From assembly GCA_021846605.1 (NCBI GenBank), contig JAJZWQ010000179.1, forward strand, positions 1 through 5,653: a stretch of 5,653 bases of DNA, in the 5' to 3' direction. The notes below the pieces were generated by a model. That model ran no database searches. It saw only the letters and a list, made by a program, of their open reading frames with translations, and was not told the origin of the DNA. This stretch comes from Bacillota bacterium. GTDB taxonomy: Bacteria; Bacillota_E; RBS10-35; JAJYVN01. Each line of letters starts with the position of its first letter. The stretch's first letter is position 1. The translations under genes and the position numbers were made by a program. Positions 1 to 5,237 of this stretch are shown here, in pieces.

Positions 1-111
1 AGGTCGCCATCATCGGTCCAAAGGCCTTGCCGCTGAACCCCTCGGCAGCCCTCCCACCGAGCGATGGCCTTTCGCAGCGGCCGCTCGGCAACGCCAAACT
101 AAGCGGTATTG
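1..111. mobile_element. MITE copy A, right part (left part outside the window)
   Basis: This non-coding stretch matches positions 2594-2704 over the same length. The first 47 bases differ at only a few sites and the last 41 are identical, ending in CGGTATTG. The right boundary is placed where identity with the second copy stops; one more shared G at 112 is ambiguous. An unmatched block at 48-71 replaces a block of equal length in the other copy. In this copy AAAGGCC (20-26) can pair with GGCCTTT (66-72), enclosing a smaller TGCCG/CGGCA hairpin. It ends about 40 bp beyond the yigZ stop, so it could affect the 3' end of that transcript. The target duplication cannot be tested because the left end lies outside the window. 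Confidence 0.75.
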
Positions 112-150
112 GCCCTAGAGCACAGAGAGACAAGCTCACGGGCCTGGCCG

Positions 151-726
151 TCACGCCTGCCAGGTGAGTTCGGGCCAGATGTGCAGTTCCAGGCTGGCGG
201 CGCCGGTCTGAATCTCCAACCCAGCGGCCCGGTCCGCCGGGATCCAGGCGCTGATCACGACGCCGTCCGTGTTCCACTCCCGGCCGGACACCCTCGCCCC
301 CGCCGCCCGGAGGAGGTGCTCGGCGGCCGCCGTGCGCTGCCCGGGGACCCGGAGTTCCAGCCGGTATCCCGGCACCCACAGGCGGCGCTCGGCCGCGGCG
401 ATCGCCGCCGCCGCGGTCCGGGCGTAGGCGCGTCCCAGGTTGGCCGTCCCGAGCGGCGTGCCGCCGTACCAGCGGACGACGGCGACGGCGGCCTGGCACA
501 CGTCGGCGGCGGCCAGGGCGGCCAGCAATGGGCGGCCCCCTGTCCCGGAGGGCTCGCCGTCGTCGCTGGATCGGGCCTGCCCGGAGTGCCCTCGCCAAGC
601 ATGGACGACGTGCCGGGCACCCGGATGCGCGGCGCGTGTTGCTTCCAGCCAGATGGCGAGGCCTTCCAGTGCCAGCGGTCGGGCCAGCGCGCGGAAGCGT
701 GACCGATGTACTTCCGATTCGGCCAT
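151..726 (-). CDS. yigZ: YigZ/IMPACT (UPF0029) family protein
   Basis: This complete 191-residue protein belongs to the YigZ/IMPACT family, which usually runs about 200 residues. An N-terminal UPF0029 domain carries SRF at residues 9-11, the signature SSDDGEPSGT at 53-62, VRWYGG at 84-89 and NLGRAY at 96-101. A C-terminal DUF1949-like ferredoxin-fold half covers roughly 120-185. The molecular role of bacterial YigZ is not settled. Eukaryotic IMPACT modulates Gcn2 signalling, but that should not be carried over here. The second signature reads RWYGGTPLGTANLGRAY, where the family usually has RYFGGxxLGxGGLxRAY, so this is a diverged member. The ATG at 726 gives a normal N-terminus; its upstream ribosome-binding site is weak. 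It is divergent from the transglycosylase gene across a 134-bp gap. Confidence 0.88.
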   Translation of the reverse strand: MAESEVHRSRFRALARPLALEGLAIWLEATRAAHPGARHVVHAWRGHSGQARSSDDGEPSGTGGRPLLAALAAADVCQAAVAVVRWYGGTPLGTANLGRAYARTAAAAIAAAERRLWVPGYRLELRVPGQRTAAAEHLLRAAGARVSGREWNTDGVVISAWIPADRAAGLEIQTGAASLELHIWPELTWQA

Positions 727-860
727 CCCGTCGTGCTGGAGACTATGATAGGGCGGGTGTTGGCTCAGCGTGCGCCGCCTCCTCCGTGGATGGGCACGGA
801 GACCGCCCGGGCGGACGCCGCCAGCTCCAGCAAGCCGACCCTCCGGGGGGGCGTGGATAC

Positions 861-1574
861 ATGCGGTGGCGCCGCTACGTGGCCTGGGGGCTGGGGGTAG
901 TCTTGGCCGTCGGACTCGGAGGGGCCGTCGCCTTTGTACACCACGGGGAGGCGCGGCTTGCGGAGATCCCGGCCCTGGTGCAGGAGCGCCTGGCTGCGCA
1001 CGGTAGTTCCTTCGTTCCCCTCCACGATGTTCCCACCTACCTGATCGAGGCCACGGTCGCCGTGGAGGACAGGTCTTTCTGGACGAACCCGGGCATCTCC
1101 CCCGAGGGGATCGCGCGTGCGGCCGTGGTGGACATCGTGCACCGCGGCTTCGTCGAGGGCGGCAGCACGATCACCCAGGAATTGGTGCGCGACATGCTGC
1201 TCAGCCTCAAGAAGACGCTGTCGCGCAAAATCACAGGCACTCTCTATTCGCTGCTCTGCGCCGACCGATACAGCAAGGATGCGGTCATGAGCTACTACCT
1301 GAACGAGGTGAACTACGGGAACGGAGCCTTCGGGATCGCCGCGGCCGCCAAGACATACTTCGGGCTGCCACCGTCCTCCCTGGGACTGTCCCAGTGCGCC
1401 CTGCTCGCCGGGCTCCCCCAGGATCCTGCCGGGCTCGATCCCTTCGTGCACATCCACGCCGCCCGGGCGCGCGAACGCGTCGTCCTGGACGCCATGGTCG
1501 ACACCAACGTCATCAGCACCCGGCAGGCCGCGGCGGCGGCCGCCGCCCCCCTGGGGTTGCTGCCGCACGGTTGA
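861..1574 (+). CDS. Monofunctional peptidoglycan transglycosylase-like protein (GT51), probably catalytically altered
   Basis: This 237-residue protein has a basic N-terminus (MRWRRY), one membrane anchor at about residues 6-26, then a single GT51 domain at about 55-195. There is no transpeptidase domain, so the architecture is that of a monofunctional transglycosylase polymerising lipid II outside the membrane. Visible motifs are ATVAVEDRSF (64-73, catalytic Glu69), EGGSTITQELVRDML (99-113), RKITG (122-126), and YSKD...YLNEVNYGNGAFGIAAAAKTYFG (137-168). Two usually conserved residues are changed. The His of EDxxFxxHxG is Asn76, and the Glu of RKxxE, the family's second catalytic glutamate, is Gly126. 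The frame is open and the rest is well preserved, so it may be a non-catalytic or early-decaying paralogue. ATG 861 is chosen because it directly precedes the anchor; longer in-frame extensions are unlike the family. Its stop lies 10 bp from the convergent phosphoesterase stop. Confidence 0.85.
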   Translation: MRWRRYVAWGLGVVLAVGLGGAVAFVHHGEARLAEIPALVQERLAAHGSSFVPLHDVPTYLIEATVAVEDRSFWTNPGISPEGIARAAVVDIVHRGFVEGGSTITQELVRDMLLSLKKTLSRKITGTLYSLLCADRYSKDAVMSYYLNEVNYGNGAFGIAAAAKTYFGLPPSSLGLSQCALLAGLPQDPAGLDPFVHIHAARARERVVLDAMVDTNVISTRQAAAAAAAPLGLLPHG

Positions 1575-1861
1575 GCGGCCACGATCATGGTGAGTCGTCG
1601 CCGAGCGCCGCTGGGGCCCCAAAGTGCGCCTGCAGACGAGCCCGCTCGCCGGAGTCGGCCCAGGGAAGTCCGTCGAGGAGCGCCAGCGCGGCGTCCACCG
1701 GGTACGGGACGCGGCGTCGTTGGGCCCGCCAGCCCTCGGCCGGGGACCAGCGCAGCAGGGCGTACCGAGCCCAGGCGTTGCCGCGCTGGTACCGCGCCGG
1801 GGCAGCGGGATGCACCCCCATGCCGGTGCTGCCCGGATTGACCAGAGAGACGCGGCGCAAG

Positions 1862-1882
1862 CCCCCGGCTTCAGCCGTGGGG
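1862..1882 (+). repeat. Left-end hairpin of IS copy 1
   Basis: CCCCCGGC pairs with GCCGTGGGG around a TTCA loop, leaving T1878 bulged. A bulged T in a subterminal hairpin is the known recognition feature of IS200/IS605 Y1 transposases. The same hairpin occurs at the right end and in copy 2. Confidence 0.8.
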
Positions 1883-1895
1883 ACAAGCCGACCCG

Positions 1896-1924
1896 TTGCC
1901 TCTTTGCGTTGTAGCTGATATAGG
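1896..1924 (+). promoter_or_regulatory. Decayed tnpB promoter of IS copy 1
   Basis: The -35 TTGCCT (1896-1901) and a 17-bp spacer are kept, but the -10 box reads TATAGG where copy 2 has a perfect TATAAT. The 10-bp inverted repeat that surrounds the -10 box in copy 2 is also broken here. This promoter is probably weak or dead. Confidence 0.5.
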
Positions 1925-1930
1925 CGGCGC

Positions 1931-2450
1931 ATGGAGCGCAAGGCATACAAGTACCGCTGCTACCCGACCGCGGATCAGGCGCGCGAACTGGCGCGGACCT
2001 TCGGCTGCGTCCGGTACGTGTACAATTGGGCGCTCGCCCTGCGCACCGAGGCATGGTTTGATCGCCACGAGCGTATCGACTACGCCGAGACGGATCGGCT
2101 CCTGGTGCGGATGAAGAAAGGAAGAAAGAGCCGGAAAAGTCCTGGTTGGCCGAAGTCTCCTGCGTCCCGCTCCAACAGACCTTGCGGCATCTGAATGCCG
2201 CGTTCGTCAATTGCTTTGCGGGCCGCGCCCAGTACCCGCGCTTCCACCGCAAGCACGACCGGCAGAGTGCTACTTTGGAAAGACGGGACGCTCACACTTG
2301 CCAAGATGGGAGCGCCGCTCGACATCCGTTGGACGCGACCTGTCGGCACGGACCCGACCAGCGTTGCTGGCGGCGTCTGCCTGTGGAGGGGACGTAAGCC
2401 CTACCCGGAAACGGGTGGGCGGACCCCGGCGAAGCAGGAAGCCCCGGTGA
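1931..2450 (+). pseudogene. tnpB: tnpB remnant (RNA-guided nuclease family), frameshifted and internally deleted
   Basis: The first 62 codons match the intact copy at 5238 almost residue for residue (MERKAYKYRCYPTADQAREL...), which is the N-terminal OrfB/TnpB helix-turn-helix region. The frame is then lost by an 8-bp tandem duplication at 2113-2128. A 20-bp deletion relative to copy 2 follows near 2272. Homology continues to about LDIRWTRPVGTDPTSV near 2365, where the text jumps to a TnpB-style C-terminal tail (LAASACGGDVSPTRKR) ending at the TGA 2448-2450. Roughly 200 residues are missing, judged against usual TnpB length. These include the RuvC-like catalytic segments and most of the zinc ribbon. 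No nuclease activity is possible. Confidence 0.88.
2113..2128 (+). repeat. 8-bp tandem duplication in tnpB copy 1
   Basis: GAAGAAAG occurs twice in direct succession (2113-2120 and 2121-2128). Copy 2 of the element has it once at the matching place (ATGAAGAAAGAGCCGG), so the duplication arose after the copies diverged. It shifts the tnpB frame by +2. Confidence 0.92.
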
Positions 2451-2496
2451 GCGATTACCTGGAATCCCCCGGCTTTAGCCGTGGGGAGGAGGTCAA
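2390..2496 (+). ncRNA. Candidate omega RNA (reRNA) scaffold at the right end of IS copy 1
   Basis: In IS200/IS605 elements the TnpB guide RNA is transcribed from the 3' end of tnpB through the right end, and its guide is the flanking host DNA. This region fits that plan. A strong stem is formed by GCCC-ACCCG (2398-2407, T2402 bulged) and CGGGTGGGC (2412-2420), capped by a GAAA tetraloop. It is followed by the right-end hairpin (2466-2486) and the terminal TCAA. The next bases, from 2497, would be the guide and lie in the phosphoesterase gene. The 5' end of the RNA is not known; 2390 is a rough choice. No RNA covariance search could be made. Confidence 0.45.
2466..2486 (+). repeat. Right-end hairpin of IS copy 1
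   Basis: CCCCCGGC pairs with GCCGTGGGG around a TTTA loop, with T2482 bulged, nearly identical to the left-end hairpin. It lies 10 bases before the inferred element end. Confidence 0.8.
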
Positions 2497-2534
2497 CAGC
2501 AGTGTGGCGCCGATCCGCCGCACGGTCCCGACGT

Positions 2535-2544
2535 GGGTATGCCC
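2535..2544. repeat. Target site duplication, left copy (GGGTATGCCC)
   Basis: GGGTATGCCC is repeated exactly at 2705-2714, on the other side of the MITE. The bases outside it do not match, so 10 bp is the maximum; because of shared terminal bases the true length may be 8-10. The site has GGG-N4-CCC symmetry and encodes part of the GHTH motif. Confidence 0.88.
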
Positions 2545-2704
2545 CAATGCCGTTCAGATAAGGCGCCACGGCGCTCTTCGGCGGCGCGGTTGAAGGTCGC
2601 CATCACCGGCCACAAGGCCTTGCCGCTGAACCCCTCGGCACCCCTCGGCACCCCTCGCACCGAATCGCAGCGGCCGCTCGGCAACGCCAAACTAAGCGGT
2701 ATTG
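2545..2704. mobile_element. MITE copy B with IS4-like terminal repeats, inserted in the phosphoesterase
   Basis: This 160-bp non-coding element has imperfect terminal inverted repeats: CAATGCCGTTCAGATAAGGC at the left, and CAATACCGCTTAGTTTGGCG when the right end is read inward. About 11 of the first 15 positions agree. It is flanked by the 10-bp duplication GGGTATGCCC. Deleting it with one duplicate restores CGHTHVGTVRR in the host gene. From memory, the ends resemble those of IS4-group elements (AATGCCG...CAGTTAAGG), and a 10-bp duplication also suits that family. It encodes no transposase, so it would need one supplied elsewhere. Internally it carries a 10-bp unit, CCCCTCGGCA, in two full tandem copies plus a partial third (2631-2657). 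Confidence 0.85.
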
Positions 2705-2714
2705 GGGTATGCCC
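2705..2714. repeat. Target site duplication, right copy (GGGTATGCCC)
   Basis: This is the right-hand partner of 2535-2544. The phosphoesterase frame resumes here with ...LLLCGHT on the minus strand. Confidence 0.88.
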
Positions 2715-3113
2715 GCACAGCAACAGGCCCGGAGCGGGCTCTCCCAAGGCCCGTTCGACATCGTCGTCCTCGAGCACGCCCGTCCACTCTTGCAGCCCCG
2801 TGGGGCGGATGCCCGGCTGGATAGTGTTCGGCGGGGCTCCGTGGGCCACCCAGACGGCGCCTGGGGCGCCCAGCCGCAGGACCAGGCCCTGGGGGAGCCC
2901 GCGTAGCCGCGCCAGGCGCTCCGGCCCCAACTGCTCGCAGGTCCAGACCACCATGCGGCCCTGGGGCGTGGAAGGGTTGCGCGCATATCCGGGGGTGTCC
3001 AGCACCCACTGCTCCCCGTTGCCGGTCACCCAGGGCGCGCCGAGCGCCACGACCGCGTCGACGGCCGCGCAGGGGGAGCCCAGCCCCGGCACGACGTCCC
3101 CGGTGCAGACGTA

Positions 3114-3129
3114 GAGTTCCGGAGTTCCG
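3114..3129 (-). repeat. 8-bp tandem duplication in the metallophosphoesterase
   Basis: GAGTTCCG occurs twice in direct succession (3114-3121 and 3122-3129; CGGAACTC on the coding strand). With both copies the frame leaves the family sequence after FGPEL. With one removed it reads FGPELYVCTGDVVPG, restoring the conserved GD motif. It is the first disabling lesion in the gene. Confidence 0.92.
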
Positions 3130-3216
3130 GTCCGAAGTGGCGCGCGTCCTCCAGGACCGCCTCCAGGGCCTGTGCGTTGCCGTGGACGTCTCCGAACACG
3201 CAGAGCAGCATGCCGT

Positions 3217-3224
3217 TCACCTCC
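3217..3224 (-). promoter_or_regulatory. Shine-Dalgarno site of the metallophosphoesterase
   Basis: On the minus strand GGAGGTGA lies 5 bases before ATG 3211. It is an almost full complement to the 16S rRNA 3' end and fixes the start of the phosphoesterase. It sits in the 14-base gap after the rqcH stop (3226-3228), as expected for coupled translation within one transcript. Confidence 0.8.
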
Positions 3225-3225
3225 G

Positions 3226-5016
3226 TCAGGCGTTGGGCAGAGGAGGGGGGAGATCCACGGGGTCGACTAGGACGGTGCGCTCCCCGTCGTAGAGGACAAA
3301 GCCAGGGCGCGCGCCGGGGGGCTTGCGCACGTGGCGGCGCCGCGTCCAGTCCACGGCGATGTGCCGCCCCTCCCGTCCGGCACTGTAGTAGGCGGCGCAG
3401 CGCGCCGCGGCGAGCAGGGCCCGCTCCGGCGGCTCGTCGCCCTCCGCCCCCGGCGGGGGCTGAAGGAGCACGTGGCTGCCCGGGATCTGGCGCGCATGCA
3501 GCCAAATGTCCTGGGGGTGGGCGCTGCGCATCGTCAGGCGGTCGTTTCCGCTGGCGTTGCGGCCGACCAGGATGCGCCAGCCGCTGCCGCCGTCGAACGC
3601 CAGCGGGGGCGTGGGCGCCGTGGTCCCACGGCCGGGCGCGGGGGCTCCCCGGCCGCGGCGCGGGCGCAGTACCCCCTCGCGGGTCAGTTCGTCGGCCAGG
3701 GCGTCGACCTCCGCATCGCCGCCGGCCTGGGTCGCGGCCCACCGGGCATCCAAGAGGTATTCCCGCTCGGCGCGGCCCTCGGCCAGGCGCGCGGCGACTG
3801 CGGCCTGCGCACGCTTGGCCTTGCGGTACCGGCGCATCCGTGCTTCCGCGTTCTGAACGGCGCTCAGGCGCGGGTCCAGCGCCAGGGTCAGCACGGTGGC
3901 GGGGTCCTCCAGCGCGGGCAGCGTCACGGTGGTGGCGCCGCGCGGGATGCGGTGCAGGGAACACAGCAGCAGTTCGCCCTCTCGCCGCAGACGCTCGGCG
4001 TCGGCGGCGGCCGCCATTTCCGACTCCTGCTTGGCCAAGCGCCGCTCGACCCGCTCCAGGGCGATGCGCAGGGCGGCGTCGATGGTCGCTCGGCGCTGGT
4101 CCCGCCGCTCTGCGGCGGCGCGCTGGCCGTACGCCTCCAGGCACGCCGCGTTGGCGCTGGCCGCCGGCCGGGCCGCGGTGCCGGGCAGGCCCCAGGCCAG
4201 GGGAACGGGACGGCCGTGCCGATCGGTGCCGATGGCGGGCTCGAAGCGACGCTCGACCACGCTGCGCGCCAGGCCCCCGACCGCCAGCGCCAGGGGGTCC
4301 CCCGGGCCCTGGGGTGGGGGCGGAGCCCCAGGCGCCCCGGCCGCCCATGCGGCCAGGGCGGCCGCCAGGGACGGGGTGAGGCCGAAGACGGTCTGCTGTA
4401 GCCGGGTGGCCGCCGGTTCGGGGGGGCGCTGCGCCCAGGCGTCCGCGAGCAGGGCGCCCAGGCGCGGCCAGCCTTCGGCGGCCGCCGCCTCCACGGGGTC
4501 GACCTTGGCGGCCGGCCGGGGCGGGGGAACGTACGGGGCTCCGGGAAGCAGCGTGCGGGCGCCGTCCTCTTCGCCGGGAACCCGCCGCAGCGCGTCGAGG
4601 ATGTGCCGATCCGGACCGAGGAGGAGGAGGTTGGCAAGCTGCCCGGTGAGTTCGGCCACCAGGATGAGGCGGCGCGGATTGCCCAGCTCGTCCCGCCCCT
4701 CGCAGGCGAACTCGATGATGCGCTCCAGCCCGGGCTGGGTGACCGCCAACAGGCGGCTGCCCTCCAGGTGACGCCGCGCGAACTGGCCGAACGTGGGCAT
4801 GGGGGCGATCGCCGGCAGGCGCGCGGGGATCAGGTGGACGCGGGCCAGGGGCGGGCTGGCGGCCAGCAGTAGGTGGCCGCTGGCCCCCGGCCGGCGCAGT
4901 TGCAGACAGAGCTCGCGTGGGCCGGACTGCACGGCCCGTTCGACCCGGGCCCCGGTCCACCCGTCGGAGATCTCGGCGGCCACCGCCGCCACCAGCCAAG
5001 CGTCCGCTACCCCCAC
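3226..5016 (-). CDS. rqcH: RqcH / Rqc2 homologue (NFACT family), ribosome-associated quality control
   Basis: This 596-residue protein is a little longer than typical RqcH (about 570). RqcH binds 50S subunits carrying stalled nascent chains and recruits tRNA-Ala to add C-terminal alanine tails that mark the chains for degradation. The order of domains matches: NFACT-N (about 1-210, LLLAASPPLARVHL and GQLANLLLLGPDRHILDALRRV), a helical/coiled-coil middle (about 270-430, with ALDPRLSAVQNAEARMRRYRK), and NFACT-R (about 478-590). NFACT-R shows WRILVGRNASGNDRLTM and DIWLHARQIPGSHVLLQ, then AAYYSAGREG. The usual DR pair needed for tRNA handling is Glu98-Arg99 here. GTG 5016 is chosen because MGVADAWLVAAVAAEI matches the normal N-terminus. 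The longer ATG start at 5211 begins inside the IS element and would add 65 unrelated residues. The phosphoesterase follows 14 bases downstream. Confidence 0.92.
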   Translation of the reverse strand: MGVADAWLVAAVAAEISDGWTGARVERAVQSGPRELCLQLRRPGASGHLLLAASPPLARVHLIPARLPAIAPMPTFGQFARRHLEGSRLLAVTQPGLERIIEFACEGRDELGNPRRLILVAELTGQLANLLLLGPDRHILDALRRVPGEEDGARTLLPGAPYVPPPRPAAKVDPVEAAAAEGWPRLGALLADAWAQRPPEPAATRLQQTVFGLTPSLAAALAAWAAGAPGAPPPPQGPGDPLALAVGGLARSVVERRFEPAIGTDRHGRPVPLAWGLPGTAARPAASANAACLEAYGQRAAAERRDQRRATIDAALRIALERVERRLAKQESEMAAAADAERLRREGELLLCSLHRIPRGATTVTLPALEDPATVLTLALDPRLSAVQNAEARMRRYRKAKRAQAAVAARLAEGRAEREYLLDARWAATQAGGDAEVDALADELTREGVLRPRRGRGAPAPGRGTTAPTPPLAFDGGSGWRILVGRNASGNDRLTMRSAHPQDIWLHARQIPGSHVLLQPPPGAEGDEPPERALLAAARCAAYYSAGREGRHIAVDWTRRRHVRKPPGARPGFVLYDGERTVLVDPVDLPPPLPNA

Positions 5017-5167
5017 CCCCGTTCCGCGTGACGGTAGCCGTTTCCCGGCGGCGTTGGCAACACCGAAGGGGCGGCCGGCCGCGCCACCAGGAATTCGGAC
5101 GGGTCCTGGGGTACATTGTGCCAGGCACCGCGACTGCGCGGGAGTGACCAGAGAGACGCGGCGCAAG

Positions 5168-5188
5168 CCCCCGGCTTCAGCCGTGGGG
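5168..5188 (+). repeat. Left-end hairpin of IS copy 2
   Basis: This is identical to the copy 1 left-end hairpin: CCCCCGGC pairs with GCCGTGGGG, with T5184 bulged and a TTCA loop. It is a probable Y1 transposase recognition structure. Confidence 0.8.
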
Positions 5189-5201
5189 ACAAGCCGACCC
5201 A

Positions 5202-5230
5202 TTGCCTCCATGCGTTGTATCTGCTATAAT
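5202..5230 (+). promoter_or_regulatory. tnpB: tnpB promoter of IS copy 2, overlapped by an inverted repeat
   Basis: TTGCCT (-35, four of six consensus bases) is followed by exactly 17 bases and a perfect TATAAT (-10, 5225-5230). Transcription would start near 5237, one base before the tnpB ATG, implying a leaderless or nearly leaderless message; no ribosome-binding site is seen. A perfect 10-bp inverted repeat, CCATGCGTTG (5208-5217) and CAACGCATGG (5232-5241), encloses the -10 box and overlaps the start codon. It could be an operator or a DNA/RNA hairpin limiting expression. Confidence 0.7.
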
Positions 5231-5237
5231 GCAACGC

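Larger units (their letters stand above)
1843..2496 (+). mobile_element. IS200/IS605-type tnpB element, internally deleted, copy 1
   Basis: The element's left end (CAGAGAGACGCGGCGCAAG) is shared with a second copy at 5149. It lies directly 3' of TGAC (1839-1842). The right end finishes in TCAA (2493-2496), just after a hairpin. Both ends carry the imperfect hairpin typical of the family, and there are no terminal inverted repeats or target duplication. The boundaries are supported independently: joining 1842 to 2497 restores the phosphoesterase reading ...GATLL-VNPGS... without loss or gain of a base. At 654 bp it is about half the size of a normal tnpB-only element, because the central and C-terminal coding region is gone. 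No tnpA is present, so movement would depend on a transposase supplied elsewhere. Confidence 0.88.
1585..3211 (-). pseudogene. Calcineurin-like metallophosphoesterase, disrupted three times
   Basis: The gene reads in three pieces: 3211-2715, 2544-2497 and 1842-1585. After removing one 8-bp repeat unit (3114-3129), the MITE with one target copy, and the IS element, they join into exactly 795 bases, 264 codons plus stop. The restored protein shows the family's ordered metal-binding motifs: GDVHGN at residues 7-12, CTGDVV, TGNGE (normally GNHD/GNxE), VAHG, CGHTH, and then VNPGSTG. This pattern fits the Metallophos_2/YfcE-like group of phosphodiesterases; the substrate is unknown. The ATG at 3211 has an excellent GGAGGTGA ribosome-binding site, 14 bases after the rqcH stop, suggesting an operon with rqcH. 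As it stands, translation shifts frame near residue 30, so the metal site cannot form. The C-terminal 84 codons remain open and could be misannotated as a small gene starting inside the IS element. Confidence 0.9.

Noticed and set aside
121..131. CACAGAGAGAC, similar to the IS left end CAGAGAGACGC
   Set aside because: The match is only about nine bases, with no following hairpin or homology; it is probably chance.
741..750. TATGAT box in the yigZ-transglycosylase gap as a promoter
   Set aside because: It matches five of six -10 bases, but no -35 element stands at 16-18 bp on either strand, so I do not list it as a feature.
528..860. Upstream in-frame extension of the transglycosylase
   Set aside because: It overlaps yigZ on the other strand, is Arg/Ala-rich and unlike the family. 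ATG 861 leads straight into the membrane anchor.
765..2252. Minus-strand open frame of 495 codons
   Set aside because: It runs antisense across the transglycosylase, the phosphoesterase tail and the IS element without any recognisable domain.
2601..2660. CRISPR-like array in the MITE
   Set aside because: The repeats are a 10-bp tandem unit with no spacers; the stretch is a short internal expansion of the element.
3331..4401. Long plus-strand open frame of about 356 codons opposite rqcH
   Set aside because: Its translation is low-complexity and Ala/Gly/Arg-rich with no family motif. It is the antisense shadow expected in GC-rich coding DNA, and the minus strand here carries clear NFACT motifs.
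3026..5128. Minus-strand open frame of 700 codons
   Set aside because: Most of it is a Pro/Arg-rich wrong-frame reading of rqcH. Only its tail (from 3211) is real, being the first codons of the phosphoesterase before the 8-bp frameshift.
5115..5135. TGGCAC on the minus strand as a sigma-54 promoter for rqcH
   Set aside because: The required TTGC-type -12 element is absent at the correct spacing.
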